DNA of 64,000 nucleotides from Rahnella woolbedingensis (GCF_003602095.1 NZ_RAHH01000017.1:1-64000); one strand, 5' to 3'; positions 28,490 through 39,501 are shown, numbered from the stretch's first letter. Notes: generated from the letters alone by a model not told the origin. Made by a program: numbers and translations.

Positions 28490-30481
28490 ATGTTCGGAAA
28501 ATTAACGCTTGATTCGGTTCCGTATCATGAACCGATTATCATGGTCACAGTTGCCGCGATTATCATCGGTGGCCTGGCAGTAGTTGCCGGCATCACCTAT
28601 TTCGGTAAGTGGAAGTATCTGTGGTCCGAGTGGCTGACCTCCGTCGACCACAAAAAATTAGGTATCATGTATATCATTCTGGCCTTCGTCATGCTGTTGC
28701 GTGGCTTTGCCGATGCCATCATGATGCGTAGCCAGCAGGTTCTTGCTTCTGCAGGTGAACCGGGCTTCCTGCCACCTCATCACTACGACCAAATCTTTAC
28801 CGCGCACGGCGTAATCATGATCTTCTTCATGGCGATGCCTTTCGTAATCGGTCTGATGAACGTGGTTGTTCCTTTGCAAATCGGTGCGCGCGACGTTGCG
28901 TTCCCGTTCCTGAACAACGTGAGCTTCTGGTTTACCGCCGCTGCTGTCGTGCTTATCAACATCTCTCTGGGTGTGGGTGAATTCGCACAGACCGGTTGGT
29001 TGGCCTATCCGCCACTGTCAGGTAAGGAATACAGTCCGGGGGTCGGGGTAGATTACTGGATCTGGAGTCTCCAGATATCCGGTATTGGTACCTTGCTGAC
29101 CGGTGTTAACTTCTTTGCGACCATCCTGAAGATGCGCGCACCGGGTATGCCGCTGATGAAAATGCCGGTATTTACCTGGGCCGCACTGTGCACCAACGTG
29201 TTGATTATCGTGTCCTTCCCGATTCTGACCGTGACCATTGCACTGCTGACTTTAGACCGTTATCTGGGCACCCATTTCTTCACGAATGATATGGGCGGCA
29301 ACATGATGATGTACATCAACCTGATTTGGGCCTGGGGCCATCCGGAAGTGTACATTTTGGTTCTGCCAGTATTTGGTGTGTTCTCGGAAGTTACCGCAAC
29401 CTTCTCCAAAAAACGTCTGTTCGGTTACACCTCGCTGGTATGGGCAACCATCGCCATCACCGTGTTGTCGTTCGTCGTCTGGCTGCACCACTTCTTCACC
29501 ATGGGTTCAGGCGCTAACGTCAATGCCTTCTTCGGCATCATGACGATGATCATTTCTATCCCGACTGGGGTAAAAATCTTCAACTGGCTGTTCACCATGT
29601 ACCAGGGCCGCATCACGCTCAATGCTGCGATGCTGTGGACCGTTGGCTTCATCGTCACCTTCTCCGTAGGGGGTATGACCGGCGTGCTGCTGGCTGTTCC
29701 GGGTGCTGACTTCGTGCTGCACAACAGTCTGTTCCTGATTGCCCACTTCCATAACGTTATCATCGGTGGTGTGGTCTTCGGTTGCTTCGCAGGTCTGACT
29801 TACTGGTTCCCTAAATCCTTCGGCTTCACGCTGAACGAAAAATGGGGTGTGCGTTCATTCTGGTTCTGGATCATCGGCTTCTTCGTTGCGTTCATGCCAC
29901 TGTATGCGCTGGGCTTCATGGGTATGACCCGTCGTGTCAGCCAGAACATCGATCCTGAGTTCCACCCGCTGCTGGTTGTTGCGGCATGCGGTGCAGCGCT
30001 GATTGCTATCGGTATCCTCTGCCAGCTGATCATGATCTTCGTCTCTGTTCGCGACCGTGACCAGAACCGTGATCTGACCGGTGACCCGTGGGGTGCTCGT
30101 ACTCTGGAGTGGGCAACCTCTTCTCCTCCTCCGTTCTACAACTTCGCTATCGTGCCGCAAATTCACGACCGTGATGAGTTCTGGGACATGAAAGAGAAAG
30201 GCACTGCTTACAAACAGCCTGCTAAATATGAACCGATTCATATGCCACGTAACAGCGGCGCCGGTTTCATCATCGCTATGCTGAGTCTGGTTTGTGGTTT
30301 CGCATTAATCTGGGATATCTGGTGGCTGGCTGCAGTAACCTTCATTGGCCTGGCTGCGACCTGGATTGCGAAAAGCTTCGACGAAGATGTTGATTACTAC
30401 GTGCCAGTTGAAGAAGTGGAACGTATTGAAAACCAACATTATGAACAAATCCGTAAAGCAGGTGTGAAACATGGCAACTGA
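28490..30481 (+). CDS. cyoB: Cytochrome bo3 ubiquinol oxidase subunit I
   Basis: Catalytic subunit, 663 residues, exactly the E. coli length. It binds haem b, haem o3 and CuB and pumps protons while reducing oxygen to water. Visible are the [12 protein letters not shown] segment (CuB His cross-linked to Tyr), the WLHHFFTMG pair of CuB His, and HFHNVIIGG with the haem ligands. It starts 3 bp after cyoA and overlaps cyoC by 11 bp, so translation is coupled. Confidence 0.99.
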   Translation: MFGKLTLDSVPYHEPIIMVTVAAIIIGGLAVVAGITYFGKWKYLWSEWLTSVDHKKLGIMYIILAFVMLLRGFADAIMMRSQQVLASAGEPGFLPPHHYDQIFTAHGVIMIFFMAMPFVIGLMNVVVPLQIGARDVAFPFLNNVSFWFTAAAVVLINISLGVGEFAQTGWLAYPPLSGKEYSPGVGVDYWIWSLQISGIGTLLTGVNFFATILKMRAPGMPLMKMPVFTWAALCTNVLIIVSFPILTVTIALLTLDRYLGTHFFTNDMGGNMMMYINLIWAWGHPEVYILVLPVFGVFSEVTATFSKKRLFGYTSLVWATIAITVLSFVVWLHHFFTMGSGANVNAFFGIMTMIISIPTGVKIFNWLFTMYQGRITLNAAMLWTVGFIVTFSVGGMTGVLLAVPGADFVLHNSLFLIAHFHNVIIGGVVFGCFAGLTYWFPKSFGFTLNEKWGVRSFWFWIIGFFVAFMPLYALGFMGMTRRVSQNIDPEFHPLLVVAACGAALIAIGILCQLIMIFVSVRDRDQNRDLTGDPWGARTLEWATSSPPPFYNFAIVPQIHDRDEFWDMKEKGTAYKQPAKYEPIHMPRNSGAGFIIAMLSLVCGFALIWDIWWLAAVTFIGLAATWIAKSFDEDVDYYVPVEEVERIENQHYEQIRKAGVKHGN

Positions 30482-31085
30482 TACTCTGACCCACCACGAT
30501 GAGGCCCATGCTGAGCATGGGCACCACGATGCAGGTGCAACCAAAGTCTTCGGCTTCTGGATCTACCTGATGAGTGACTGCATCCTGTTTGCGAGCCTGT
30601 TCGCAACGTATGCAGTACTGGTAAACGGGACCGCTGGCGGTCCCTCTGGTAAAGACATTTTTGAACTGCCGTTCGTGCTGGTAGAAACCTTCTGCCTGCT
30701 GTTCAGTAGTATCACTTACGGCTTTGCAATGCTGGCCATGAACAAGGGAAACACCGCTGGCGTTAAAGGCTGGTTGTTCCTGACATTCCTGTTCGGTTTA
30801 GGCTTCATCGGGATGGAACTCTATGAATTCCATCACCTGATTGCTGAAGGCTTTGGCCCGCAGCGCAGTGGTTTCCTGTCTGGCTTCTTTGCGCTGGTCG
30901 CGACCCACGGTCTGCACGTGACCTGTGGTCTGATTTGGATCCTGACCATGATGGTTCAGGTTTCTCGTCGCGGTCTGACTGAAGTTAACAAAACCCGTCT
31001 GATGTGTCTGAGCCTGTTCTGGCACTTCCTGGACGTGGTGTGGATCTGCGTGTTTACCGTTGTTTATCTGATGGGAGCGATGTAA
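30471..31085 (+). CDS. cyoC: Cytochrome bo3 ubiquinol oxidase subunit III
   Basis: Inner-membrane subunit III of the haem-copper oxidase, 204 residues, the same as E. coli. The His-rich N-terminus ([13 protein letters not shown]) is followed by five transmembrane helices. [14 protein letters not shown] and the C-terminal [13 protein letters not shown] are family signatures. It stabilises subunit I. The start overlaps the end of cyoB (ATG within the last codons) and its stop overlaps cyoD as TAATG. Confidence 0.98.
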   Translation: MATDTLTHHDEAHAEHGHHDAGATKVFGFWIYLMSDCILFASLFATYAVLVNGTAGGPSGKDIFELPFVLVETFCLLFSSITYGFAMLAMNKGNTAGVKGWLFLTFLFGLGFIGMELYEFHHLIAEGFGPQRSGFLSGFFALVATHGLHVTCGLIWILTMMVQVSRRGLTEVNKTRLMCLSLFWHFLDVVWICVFTVVYLMGAM

Positions 31086-31417
31086 TGAGTCATTCTGCTA
31101 CTTCCCATGGTGGCGCAAGCCACGGCAGCCTGAAGTCATACGCTATTGGCTTCATCTTGTCGGTTATCCTGACGGTGATCCCGTTTGCCATGGTCATGAC
31201 CGACACGGCATCACATTCACTGATCCTGGGTACCGTGGTTGCTTCCGCAATCATCCAGATCGTTGTCCATCTGGTGTTCTTCCTGCACATGAATACGTCG
31301 TCGGAAGAGCGCTGGAACCTGGTGGCACTTCTGTTCACCGCTGTGATTATCTTTATCGTCGTTGTGGGCTCATTGTGGATTATGTATAACCTCAACCTCA
31401 ATATGATGGTCAGTTAA
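31085..31417 (+). CDS. cyoD: Cytochrome bo3 ubiquinol oxidase subunit IV
   Basis: Small three-helix subunit, 110 residues (E. coli 109), that helps assemble CuB in subunit I. The family segments [17 protein letters not shown] and [17 protein letters not shown] are present. The start is the ATG overlapping the cyoC stop by one base; the in-frame start at 31004 lies inside cyoC and is rejected. Confidence 0.97.
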   Translation: MSHSATSHGGASHGSLKSYAIGFILSVILTVIPFAMVMTDTASHSLILGTVVASAIIQIVVHLVFFLHMNTSSEERWNLVALLFTAVIIFIVVVGSLWIMYNLNLNMMVS

Positions 31418-31432
31418 AGAGCCGAGCTGCAC

Positions 31433-32320
31433 GTGATGATTAAGCAATACCTGCAAGTAACGAAACCAGGAATTATTTTCGGCAACTTAATTTCTGTCAT
31501 CGGGGGATTCCTCCTTGCTGCCAAGGGCAGCATCGACTTCCCACTCTTTCTCGCCACTTTGGTGGGTGTTTCGCTGGTTGTCGCATCGGGTTGTGTATTT
31601 AACAACTTTATCGACCGCGACATCGACCGGATCATGGAAAGAACGAAGAACCGGGTCCTGGTGAAAGGGCTTATTCCGCCGAAAACAAGCCTGGTTTACG
31701 CGACCATTCTGGGTATTGCGGGCTTTGCGTTGTTGTATATCGGAGCAAATCCGCTGGCGATGTGGCTGGCAGTGATGGGCTTTGTGGTTTATGTCGGCGT
31801 TTACAGCCTGTACATGAAACGCAACTCGGTATACGGCACGTTGATCGGCAGCTTGTCTGGCGCAGCGCCACCGGTTATCGGTTACTGCGCCGTTTCAGGC
31901 CAGTTCGATACCGGTGCCCTGATCCTGCTTCTGATTTTCAGCCTGTGGCAGATGCCGCATTCGTACGCGATTGCCATCTTCCGCTTTAAAGATTATCAGG
32001 CAGCAGGCATCCCGGTTCTGCCAGTGGTGAAAGGCATCTCCGTCGCCAAACATCATATTATCGTCTACATTCTGGCGTTTATGATTGCGACGCTGATGCT
32101 GACCCTGAGCGGTTACGCAGGTTATAAATACCTGGTTGTTGCCGCCGCTGTCAGTATCTGGTGGCTGGGCATGGCACTGAAGGGTTACAAAACGGAAAAC
32201 GACGTGGTGTGGGCGAGAAAACTATTTGGTTTCTCCATCATCACTATCATGTCGCTGAGCTTCATGATGTCCGTGGATTTTAATTCTGCACCGACATCGT
32301 TGCTGACCTACGTTTGGTAA
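31433..32320 (+). CDS. cyoE: Protohaem IX farnesyltransferase (haem O synthase)
   Basis: UbiA-family membrane prenyltransferase, 295 residues, that attaches farnesyl to haem b to make haem O for CyoB. The Asp-rich motif [15 protein letters not shown] and the second region [16 protein letters not shown] bind prenyl diphosphate and magnesium. About nine transmembrane helices. The GTG at 31433 directly precedes an ATG at 31436; E. coli CyoE also begins MM. Last gene of the cyo operon, followed by a terminator. Confidence 0.97.
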   Translation: MMIKQYLQVTKPGIIFGNLISVIGGFLLAAKGSIDFPLFLATLVGVSLVVASGCVFNNFIDRDIDRIMERTKNRVLVKGLIPPKTSLVYATILGIAGFALLYIGANPLAMWLAVMGFVVYVGVYSLYMKRNSVYGTLIGSLSGAAPPVIGYCAVSGQFDTGALILLLIFSLWQMPHSYAIAIFRFKDYQAAGIPVLPVVKGISVAKHHIIVYILAFMIATLMLTLSGYAGYKYLVVAAAVSIWWLGMALKGYKTENDVVWARKLFGFSIITIMSLSFMMSVDFNSAPTSLLTYVW

Positions 32321-32356
32321 CACTCAATTTCAGTGTAACGCTCTGAAATCATAGCG

Positions 32357-32388
32357 AAAGGCCAGTAGCAATACTGGCCTTTTCTTTT
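32357..32388 (+). terminator. Terminator of cyoABCDE
   Basis: Eleven-bp stem AAAGGCCAGTA / TACTGGCCTTT with a GCAA loop, followed by TCTTTT. Confidence 0.9.
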
Positions 32389-32492
32389 GCTCTGTCTCTC
32401 AGGCAAATCCCGTAATATCTGTTAAAGATCCATCGTTTTACCCAGGCCGGCTTAATCATTAAACTGTCGGATTGTTATTTTGAGGTAGTAAT

Positions 32493-33857
32493 GTGAATGA
32501 TAACCAGATGACCCCGCAGGAAAGCCGGGCTACATGGGGACTAGGGACTGTATTTTCTTTGCGCATGCTTGGCATGTTCATGGTTCTGCCGGTGCTGACC
32601 ACCTATGGCATGAAACTTTCCGGCGCCAGCGAAACACTGATAGGCATCGCCATCGGTATTTACGGACTGTCACAGGCTGTTTTCCAGATCCCATTTGGAC
32701 TGCTTTCTGACCGCGTTGGCCGCAAACCACTGATCGTCTTTGGTCTGGTCATCTTCTGCATCGGCAGCATTGTGGCTGCATCAACCGAATCTATCTGGGG
32801 CGTGATCATTGGTCGTGCCCTGCAAGGCTCCGGCGCAATTGCCGCCGCCGTAATGGCTCTGCTTTCTGACCTGACCCGCGAACAAAACCGCACAAAAGCG
32901 ATGGCGTTTATTGGCATCAGCTTCGGCATTACCTTTGCGATTGCGATGGTGCTTGGCCCTATCATCACTCACGCCTGGGGCTTACATGCCCTGTTTTGGG
33001 CAATCGCGGTACTGACCATTCTCGGCATCATTATTACCCTTGCCGTGGTGCCCTCCCCTGCCACTCATATTCTTAACCGTGAATCGAGCATGGTGAAAGG
33101 CAGTTTCGGCAAAGTGCTGAGCAACGCCAAACTGCTGAAACTGAACTTCGGGATTATGTGTCTGCACATATTACTGATGTCGAGTTTTGTGGTGTTACCG
33201 CAGGTGATGGAACATGCCGGATTCCCGCCGAGTGAACACTGGCGTGTCTATCTGGTGACCATGCTGACCTCTTTTGTTGCCGTCATTCCGGTCATTATCT
33301 ATGCAGAGAAAAAACGCCACATGAAACAGGTTTTCATGGGCTGCGTCGCGGTATTGCTGCTGGCGGAAATCGTGCTGTGGTCGGCGGGTCTGCATTTATG
33401 GGCAGTGATTGCCGGTATCCAGTTATTCTTCCTGGCGTTCAACGTGATGGAAGCGATTCTGCCCTCGCTTATCAGTAAAGAATCGCCTGCGGGCTATAAA
33501 GGCACCGCGATGGGTCTTTATTCCACTAGCCAGTTTATCGGTGTGGCGATTGGCGGCAGTTTAGGCGGTTATGTTTACGGACACGCGGGAGCCGGTGCAG
33601 TATTTCTGGTCTGTGCGGCCATTGCCGTAGTCTGGCTGCTGGTCAGCTCCACCATGACCGAACCGCCTTACGTCAGCAGCCTGCGCATTACCTTGTCGGA
33701 ACTGGCAGTGAAAGACTCCGCACTTCAGGCACGCATCCTCGCCCAACCCGGCGTAGCAGAAGCTGTAGTCGTACCGGAAGAATTCAGCGCCTACGTAAAG
33801 GTCGATACCAAACAAACCAACCGTAAAGCCCTCGAACAGCTGGTCAGCGCCGCCTGA
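32493..33857 (+). CDS. yajR: MFS transporter YajR
   Basis: Major facilitator transporter of 454 residues, the same as E. coli YajR. Twelve predicted helices carry MFS motif A GLLSDRVGRKP between helices 2 and 3. The extra C-terminal domain from about 390 (SLRITLSELAVKDSALQARI to the end) is the ferredoxin-like YAM domain known from the YajR structure. It is probably a proton-driven exporter; the substrate is unknown. The start is GTG with GAGG seven bases upstream. It follows cyoE, as in E. coli, but with its own leader. Confidence 0.94.
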   Translation: MNDNQMTPQESRATWGLGTVFSLRMLGMFMVLPVLTTYGMKLSGASETLIGIAIGIYGLSQAVFQIPFGLLSDRVGRKPLIVFGLVIFCIGSIVAASTESIWGVIIGRALQGSGAIAAAVMALLSDLTREQNRTKAMAFIGISFGITFAIAMVLGPIITHAWGLHALFWAIAVLTILGIIITLAVVPSPATHILNRESSMVKGSFGKVLSNAKLLKLNFGIMCLHILLMSSFVVLPQVMEHAGFPPSEHWRVYLVTMLTSFVAVIPVIIYAEKKRHMKQVFMGCVAVLLLAEIVLWSAGLHLWAVIAGIQLFFLAFNVMEAILPSLISKESPAGYKGTAMGLYSTSQFIGVAIGGSLGGYVYGHAGAGAVFLVCAAIAVVWLLVSSTMTEPPYVSSLRITLSELAVKDSALQARILAQPGVAEAVVVPEEFSAYVKVDTKQTNRKALEQLVSAA

Positions 33858-33867
33858 TTTTAGCATC

Positions 33868-33908
33868 AAAAGGTGTGCCTCTGAAAATGGCACACCTTTT
33901 CATTTTTA
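33868..33908 (+). terminator. Terminator of yajR
   Basis: Twelve-bp stem AAAAGGTGTGCC / GGCACACCTTTT, 9-nt loop, followed by CATTTTTA. Confidence 0.9.
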
Positions 33909-33973
33909 TACCCGCCCCTGTGACACCCCTCACTTAAAAAAACTCAATACCCGTTATCCTCAGGAATTCCTTA

Positions 33974-33987
33974 ACAAAAATTTTTGT
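33974..33987. promoter_or_regulatory. Palindrome upstream of the Gfo/Idh gene
   Basis: ACAAAAATTTTTGT, a perfect 14-bp palindrome about 35 bp before the start codon. It could be an operator for a local regulator; none is encoded nearby. A/T runs make chance occurrence possible. Confidence 0.3.
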
Positions 33988-34022
33988 CAGTGATGACGGC
34001 TTGCGGGCCTTTTGAGGATCTC

Positions 34023-35321
34023 ATGAAAACATATGCTCTCGTTGGCACCGGCGGTCGCTCGGGTTTATACATTGAAGCGATCAGCGGCAAATACCGCCAC
34101 AACGCAAAATTTGTGGCCTTCTGTGATACAAACCAGACGCGAATGGATTACGCGAACTGCCAGTTAGAGCAGAACGGCATCGCCCGGGTATCCACCTGGA
34201 AAGCCGCTGATTTCAATACGATGCTCGACGAAACTAAACCGGATATCGTGATTGTCACCAGCATGGATCGCACGCACGACGATTACATCGTCCGCGCCCT
34301 GCACGCCGGATGTGATGTCATTACTGAAAAGCCGATGACCATCGATGAACAGCGCGCGCTGCGCATTCTGGATGCCGTGGACGCCACGGGTTATCAGGTA
34401 CGCGTCGCCTTCAACTATCGCTATGCGCCACATCACAGCAAACTGCGTGAACTGCTGATGCAGGAAACCATCGGCGAAGTGCTGTCCGTACATTTTGAAT
34501 GGTTGCTCAATACCGAACATGGCGCAGATTATTTCCGTCGCTGGCATCGTGAAAAACGCAATTCCGGCGGTCTGCTGGTGCACAAATCCACCCACCATTT
34601 CGACCTGATGAACTTCTGGCTGAACAGTACGCCGGAGAAAGTGTATGCCCAGGGCGACCTGCGTTTTTACGGCAGAGAGAATGCAGAGAAGCGCGGCGTG
34701 ACAGAATTTTATCCGCGTGCGCATGGCTATCCACAGGCGGCGAAGGATCCTTTTGCACTGCACATGGAAGACAGCGCCCAGCTCAAAGCGCTGTATCTGG
34801 ATGCTGAGCATGAAGATAATTATTTCCGTGACCAGAGTGTGTTCAACGATGGCATAAACATTGAAGATACGCTGTCGGTGCTGGTGAAATATCAGAATAA
34901 AGTCCAGCTGACTTATTCGCTGAACGCGTATCTGCCGTGGGAAGGTCTGAACGTGGTGTTCAACGGCACCCAGGGCCGCATTGAGATGAAAATCGTCGAG
35001 ATGTCTTACGTGAATGCCGGTGGCAAACGTGAAAACGAAGGCAGCATTGAGAAAGCAGAAATCACGGTTTACCCGTTATTTGCAGAGCCCTGGAAAGCAG
35101 AATTCCAGCTGGGAGAAGGCGGTCACGGCGGTGGCGATAATGCCATGCTGGAAGACTTATTCGGCGAGCGCAAAGATGATCCGTTAAAGCGCGCCGCCGA
35201 TCACCGCGCCGGAGCGATGTCGATCCTCACCGGGATTGCCGGGAATCTCTCGATGCAGCACGACAAACCGGTTTACTTTAAAGACTTCGAACTGGTGAAA
35301 AGACTGCGCCAGCCGAAATAA
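34023..35321 (+). CDS. Gfo/Idh/MocA family NAD(P)-dependent oxidoreductase
   Basis: Protein of 432 residues with an N-terminal Rossmann fold (ALVGTGGRSGLY, GxGxxG type) and the family catalytic segment TEKPMT (Lys about residue 102). A C-terminal Gfo/Idh domain includes HKSTHHFDLMNFW with the conserved His pair. Members oxidise or reduce sugars, inositols and their derivatives; the substrate cannot be told, and no sugar transport or catabolic genes are adjacent. The ATG at 34023 has GAGGATCTC upstream; the longer frame to 33984 is not supported. Flanked by its own terminator and a 14-bp palindrome upstream. Not at this locus in E. coli. Confidence 0.85.
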   Translation: MKTYALVGTGGRSGLYIEAISGKYRHNAKFVAFCDTNQTRMDYANCQLEQNGIARVSTWKAADFNTMLDETKPDIVIVTSMDRTHDDYIVRALHAGCDVITEKPMTIDEQRALRILDAVDATGYQVRVAFNYRYAPHHSKLRELLMQETIGEVLSVHFEWLLNTEHGADYFRRWHREKRNSGGLLVHKSTHHFDLMNFWLNSTPEKVYAQGDLRFYGRENAEKRGVTEFYPRAHGYPQAAKDPFALHMEDSAQLKALYLDAEHEDNYFRDQSVFNDGINIEDTLSVLVKYQNKVQLTYSLNAYLPWEGLNVVFNGTQGRIEMKIVEMSYVNAGGKRENEGSIEKAEITVYPLFAEPWKAEFQLGEGGHGGGDNAMLEDLFGERKDDPLKRAADHRAGAMSILTGIAGNLSMQHDKPVYFKDFELVKRLRQPK

Positions 35322-35329
35322 CCCACAAA

Positions 35330-35355
35330 AAAGGGACGCATTGCGTCCCTTTAAC
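35330..35355 (+). terminator. Terminator of the Gfo/Idh gene
   Basis: Ten-bp stem AAAGGGACGC / GCGTCCCTTT with an ATT loop, eight bases past the stop codon. Confidence 0.85.
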
Positions 35356-35362
35356 GTACCCG

Positions 35363-35486
<124 letters not shown>

Positions 35487-35488
<2 letters not shown>

Positions 35489-35978
35489 AGTCGCGGAAGT
35501 TTTTAAACTGGAAGGGCTGGCCTAAATCACCTTTTTTAACCAGTGCCATCACGGCCTGCAAATCATCACGCGCTTTGCCGGTGACGCGCACTTCGTCGCC
35601 CTGCACCTGCGCCTGCACTTTGATTTTACTGTCTTTGATCAGCTTGACGATTTTTTTCGCCAGCGCGGATTCAATGCCAGAATGCAGTTTGGCGTCCACG
35701 CTGTAGGTTTTACCGCTGTGCTCCATCTGCTCAGGAATTTCCAGCGCTCCGCCTTCAATGCCACGTTTGGCTAACTTCTCACGCAGAATATCAACCAGCT
35801 GATTGACCTGAAAATCAGATTCACTGGCCACTTTGATACTCTCGTTTTTCTCGTTGAGATCGAAGCTGGCCGGAATGTTGCGGAAATCCCAGCGGGTTTG
35901 CAGTTCACGGCTGGCATTTTCCACGGCATTGCGCACTTCCTGCATGTCGATTTCGGAAACAATGTCAAAAGACGGCAT
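35487..35978 (-). CDS. yajQ: YajQ family nucleotide-binding protein
   Basis: Protein of 163 residues with two ferredoxin-like (UPF0234) repeats. The N-terminus [18 protein letters not shown] and the C-terminus [16 protein letters not shown] match the family. YajQ relatives bind cyclic di-GMP or nucleic acids; the E. coli role is unclear. The frame is open to 36125 but the ATG at 35978 has GGGAGAAG upstream and fits family length. The stop codon lies in the last bases of an ERIC element, so the repeat forms the 3' UTR. Confidence 0.94.
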
Positions 35979-36218
35979 AATCGCTTCTCCCTGTAGTTTT
36001 TGTATTACACGTAATATGGCGTGCATAATACCGCCTTCAACCGTCGATGCCAAACAACAGCAAAACACTGAACATAAAATGCCCCGACGGTCAAAAAGTG
36101 CAGGTGTAAATGTGATGTACAGCACAAATGTCTATACTAATAAGATAACCGGACAGCAGAATATTCTTTCTACAGCCGATTTAGCGGGCGTAATTCGCCC
36201 CACATCCCGGGAGGCATA

Positions 36219-37130
36219 ATGAAAATAACAGTATTGGGTTGCGGTGCACTGGGACAACTTTGGCTTTCAGCCCTTTATCAGCAAGGTCACGACGTTCAGG
36301 GATGGATCCGTATTCCTCAGCCTTTTTGCGCCGTCAACGTCATTTCGCCGGAAGGCACTGCGTTTAACCGCAACATGCCGACTAACGATCCACAACATCT
36401 CGCGCAGAGTGAATTACTGCTGGTCACGCTGAAAGCCTGGCAGGTTTCCGGCCCGGTCAGCACGCTGATGCCGATGCTTAATGATAATTGCGCGATCTTA
36501 CTGCTGCATAACGGCATGGGTACCGTCGATGAACTACCGGCCAACCGGCTGGCAATTTTACAGGGCGCAACGACCCATGCGGCGCGCCATGAAGGTAATT
36601 CGATTGTCCATGTGGCGACGGGAGCGACACACATCGGGCCGGTGACTCCGCGCGGAGCGGCGCTCAGTTCGCTGGCCGATATGTTGCATAACGCCTTACC
36701 GGATGTCGCCTGGCATGACAACATCAAGCCGTCGCTGTGGAATAAACTGGCGGTGAACTGCGTCATCAATCCGCTGACGGCGCTGTATAATTGCACCAAT
36801 GGTGACCTGCTGGCGTATGCCGACCAAATTGAGCAAATCTGTCAGGAAGTCGCGCAGGTGATGGCCATTGAGGGCGTCGAAATTCACAGAGAATCGTTGC
36901 TCAGCTTCGTCTATCAGGTGATTGAATCCACCAGCGCCAATCATTCGTCGATGTTGCAGGATATCCGCAACCAGCGTCATACCGAAATTGACTACATTAC
37001 CGGCTATCTTCTGCGTCGCGGGCGCAAATTCGGTCTGACCCTGCCGGTCAATACCCGCTTATTTGAACAGATTAAAAGAAAGGAAAACGATTATGAGCGC
37101 GTCAGTTCTGGTCTGCCTGGCACCTGGTAG
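36219..37130 (+). CDS. panE: 2-dehydropantoate 2-reductase
   Basis: NADPH-dependent reductase of pantothenate synthesis (ketopantoate to pantoate), 303 residues. The Rossmann motif VLGCGALGQ starts at residue 4. The catalytic Lys lies in [17 protein letters not shown] and a conserved Glu near residue 256 in [11 protein letters not shown]. The ATG at 36219 has GGGAGG upstream. It overlaps yajL by 38 bp, so the two form an operon, as in E. coli. Confidence 0.96.
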   Translation: MKITVLGCGALGQLWLSALYQQGHDVQGWIRIPQPFCAVNVISPEGTAFNRNMPTNDPQHLAQSELLLVTLKAWQVSGPVSTLMPMLNDNCAILLLHNGMGTVDELPANRLAILQGATTHAARHEGNSIVHVATGATHIGPVTPRGAALSSLADMLHNALPDVAWHDNIKPSLWNKLAVNCVINPLTALYNCTNGDLLAYADQIEQICQEVAQVMAIEGVEIHRESLLSFVYQVIESTSANHSSMLQDIRNQRHTEIDYITGYLLRRGRKFGLTLPVNTRLFEQIKRKENDYERVSSGLPGTW

Positions 37131-37701
37131 CGAAGAAATAGAAGCTGTTACCGTGATTGATCTGCTGGTGCGGGCGGGCGTTAACGTCACCACCGCCAGC
37201 GTGGCGGGCGACGGCAATCTGGAAATCCGCTGCTCACGCGGCGTGCGCATTCTGGCGGATGTTGCACTGGTGGATGTGGCAGATGATGACCATGACGTGA
37301 TTGTGTTGCCCGGCGGCCTGGGCGGCGCGACCTGTTTCAGCGAAAGTCCGCTGCTGGTGGAAAAAGTCAGGCAGATGCACGTCAGCGGTAAAATTGTTGC
37401 GGCCATCTGCGCCGCACCCGCGCTGGTTCTGGAATACCATGATTTATTCCCGGTAGGGAATATGACCGGTTTCCCGGGTTTAAGGGATAAAATCGACCCC
37501 AATAAATGGTCCGATCGCCGGGTGATTTTCGATCCGCGCGTGGATCTGCTCACCAGTCAGGGGCCGGGAACGTCGATGGAATTTGCCCTGAAGATTATTG
37601 ATTTGTTGCTGGGAAAAACCAAAGCCGCAGAGATTGCCGCCCAGCTGGTTCTCGCACCGGGAATTTATAACTACACCGATGAAGGCGCACGGGAATCCTG
37701 A
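37093..37701 (+). CDS. yajL: DJ-1/PfpI family chaperone/deglycase YajL
   Basis: DJ-1 superfamily protein of 202 residues (E. coli YajL 196). The reactive cysteine sits in the nucleophile elbow [11 protein letters not shown], with the family Glu in [11 protein letters not shown]. It is described as an oxidative-stress chaperone and covalent modifier/deglycase. The start is ATG 37093 with AAAGGAAAA upstream, inside the panE 3' end; the in-frame start at 37063 is less likely. Followed by a terminator shared with thiI. Confidence 0.94.
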   Translation: MSASVLVCLAPGSEEIEAVTVIDLLVRAGVNVTTASVAGDGNLEIRCSRGVRILADVALVDVADDDHDVIVLPGGLGGATCFSESPLLVEKVRQMHVSGKIVAAICAAPALVLEYHDLFPVGNMTGFPGLRDKIDPNKWSDRRVIFDPRVDLLTSQGPGTSMEFALKIIDLLLGKTKAAEIAAQLVLAPGIYNYTDEGARES

Positions 37702-37726
37702 TTGGCATTGGAACCGGGACAAACAA

Positions 37727-37762
37727 AAAGGGGCTCAGCATTGCTGAACCCCTTTATTTTGG
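37727..37762. terminator. Bidirectional terminator between yajL and thiI
   Basis: Stem AAAGGGG.TCAGC / GCTGA.CCCCTTT with one mismatch and an ATT loop, followed by ATTTT on the plus strand and TTTGTTTG on the minus strand. Confidence 0.85.
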
Positions 37763-37776
37763 CTAACGCTAAAAAA

Positions 37777-39225
37777 CTAAGGGCGGTAGACCTTCACATT
37801 ATCGAAGCCCTGCTCTTTCAGATACAGCGCCTGCAAACGGCTCATTACGCCACGGTCGCAATACAGCAGATAGGTTTTGCTCTGGTCCAGCGAGCCAAAC
37901 TGAGTCGCCAGTTTGTAGAACGCTAACGGCTTCACTTCAACCTTTTCCAGCACCAGCGGCTGCGCTTCCACTTCGTCCGGCGCGCGAACATCCAGAACGA
38001 TATCAGTCGGGTCAAACTCCGCCACGGTTTCGACTTCCGGCACAGCTTCGGTCAATTGTGCAGCGATTTCGCGTATATCCACGTTACGCGCTTCACTGAC
38101 CACTTTATCCAGAATGTCGAAATCGAACATCGCTTCTTCGGCTTCGATCTTGGCTTTCACCGCTTTCACTGTCGGGCTTTTCGAAATTACACCGCAATAT
38201 TCCGGCATGGTTTTCGCAAAATCTTCGGTACCGATTTCACGGGCAATCTTGATGATGTGCTCTTTATCGTGAGAAATCAGCGGACGCAGGATCAGCGTGT
38301 CGGAAACGTTGTCGATCAGGCGCAGGTTAGTCAGCGTCTGGCTGGAAACCTGACCCAGCGCTTCGCCGGTGACCAGCGCCTGCACACCGTAGCGTTCAGC
38401 AATGGAAGATGCCGCGCGTACCATCATACGTTTCAACACCACACCCATCTGGCCGTCTTCGATTTTTTCGAGGATTTCACCGACTACCGGCTCGAAATCT
38501 ACCGCGATAAAACGCACACGGTGTGAGCTGCCAAAACGGTTCCACAGATAATGTGCCACCTGCTTCACGCCGATTTCATGTGCTGCACCGCCGAGATTAA
38601 AGAAGCAGTAATGCACACGACAACCGCGACGCATCAGCATATAACTGGATACGCCGGAATCGAAACCGCCGGAAATCAGCGACATCACATCTTCCTGCGT
38701 GCCAATCGGATAACCGCCCTGACCTTCGAGGCGGCTTTTCACCAGTACCAGCTTATCTTCGTTGATTTCCAGTTTCACCGTAACCTGCGGATCCTTCAGG
38801 CTGACCTTCGCCGATTCGATGTGCTGGTTCAGACCGCCGCCGACGTAGCGTTCCACTTCAGTAGACGTGAAGTCATGTGTTCCACGACGTTTAACGCGCA
38901 CGCAGAAGGTTTTGCCTTCAACTTCAGAACGGTAAGCTTCCAGTGTCTGCTCAAAAATGTTGTGAACGTCGGTGTAAGGACGGTCTTCCACTTCTTCAAC
39001 ATAACGAATGCCCGGAATGCGACAGAGCAATTCCTGGATCAGGTCGTGTTTGCTTTCGTCTTTGCTGCGAACTTCGATATGATCCCAGTGGCGGACTACC
39101 GCCAGCGTCTCATCATGCGGCCGCACAACGTTGCGGATGCTGCTTGAGAGGATCTTAATGAAGCGCAAACGCACAGATTGGCTCTTGATGGTGATTTCAG
39201 GGAACAATTTAATGATAAACTTCAT
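37777..39225 (-). CDS. thiI: tRNA 4-thiouridine synthase / thiazole synthesis sulfurtransferase
   Basis: Protein of 482 residues, the same length as E. coli ThiI. Domains: N-terminal ferredoxin-like and THUMP (about 1-165), PP-loop ATPase with [10 protein letters not shown] (about 183-192), and C-terminal rhodanese with the persulfide Cys in [10 protein letters not shown] (about residue 456). It transfers IscS-derived sulfur to tRNA U8 and into the thiamine thiazole pathway. Divergent from xseB across 276 bp that contain a large inverted repeat. Confidence 0.97.
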   Translation of the reverse strand: MKFIIKLFPEITIKSQSVRLRFIKILSSSIRNVVRPHDETLAVVRHWDHIEVRSKDESKHDLIQELLCRIPGIRYVEEVEDRPYTDVHNIFEQTLEAYRSEVEGKTFCVRVKRRGTHDFTSTEVERYVGGGLNQHIESAKVSLKDPQVTVKLEINEDKLVLVKSRLEGQGGYPIGTQEDVMSLISGGFDSGVSSYMLMRRGCRVHYCFFNLGGAAHEIGVKQVAHYLWNRFGSSHRVRFIAVDFEPVVGEILEKIEDGQMGVVLKRMMVRAASSIAERYGVQALVTGEALGQVSSQTLTNLRLIDNVSDTLILRPLISHDKEHIIKIAREIGTEDFAKTMPEYCGVISKSPTVKAVKAKIEAEEAMFDFDILDKVVSEARNVDIREIAAQLTEAVPEVETVAEFDPTDIVLDVRAPDEVEAQPLVLEKVEVKPLAFYKLATQFGSLDQSKTYLLYCDRGVMSRLQALYLKEQGFDNVKVYRP

Positions 39226-39289
39226 GGCAGTCTTTTGTTAGCGGGTGAAAAATCGGGGTAGTAAGTCGCTGAATAAGGATCTAGGATCC

Positions 39290-39343
39290 TATTATTGCTA
39301 AGCCAGATGGTCGAAATGTGTCACATTGGGCTTAGCAATAATA
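39290..39343. repeat. Perfect 15-bp inverted repeat between thiI and xseB
   Basis: Arms TATTATTGCTAAGCC (39290-39304) and GGCTTAGCAATAATA (39329-39343) are exact reverse complements around a 24-bp loop that itself has ATGTGTCACAT-like symmetry. No T run follows on either strand. It could be an operator, a structured leader or a small repeat element; I do not recognise the family. Confidence 0.8.
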
Positions 39344-39501
39344 TCTGCGGCGCAGAGTATATCACTTAAAATGGGTACTCTGTGCACAAAACCCTGTAGC
39401 TGATGTCATGCTGAACAGGAATGTCTCTTGAGGCCGAGCGCTGACTCTGCCGCCTCAGTACTTCGATCATCCATTCTGATCAACGATATTAAAAGAGAAT
39501 T

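Noticed and set aside
33974-33987. Curved A/T palindrome as proof of a LacI-type operator
   Set aside because: A5T5 runs arise easily by chance and no regulator is encoded nearby; kept only as a low-confidence site.
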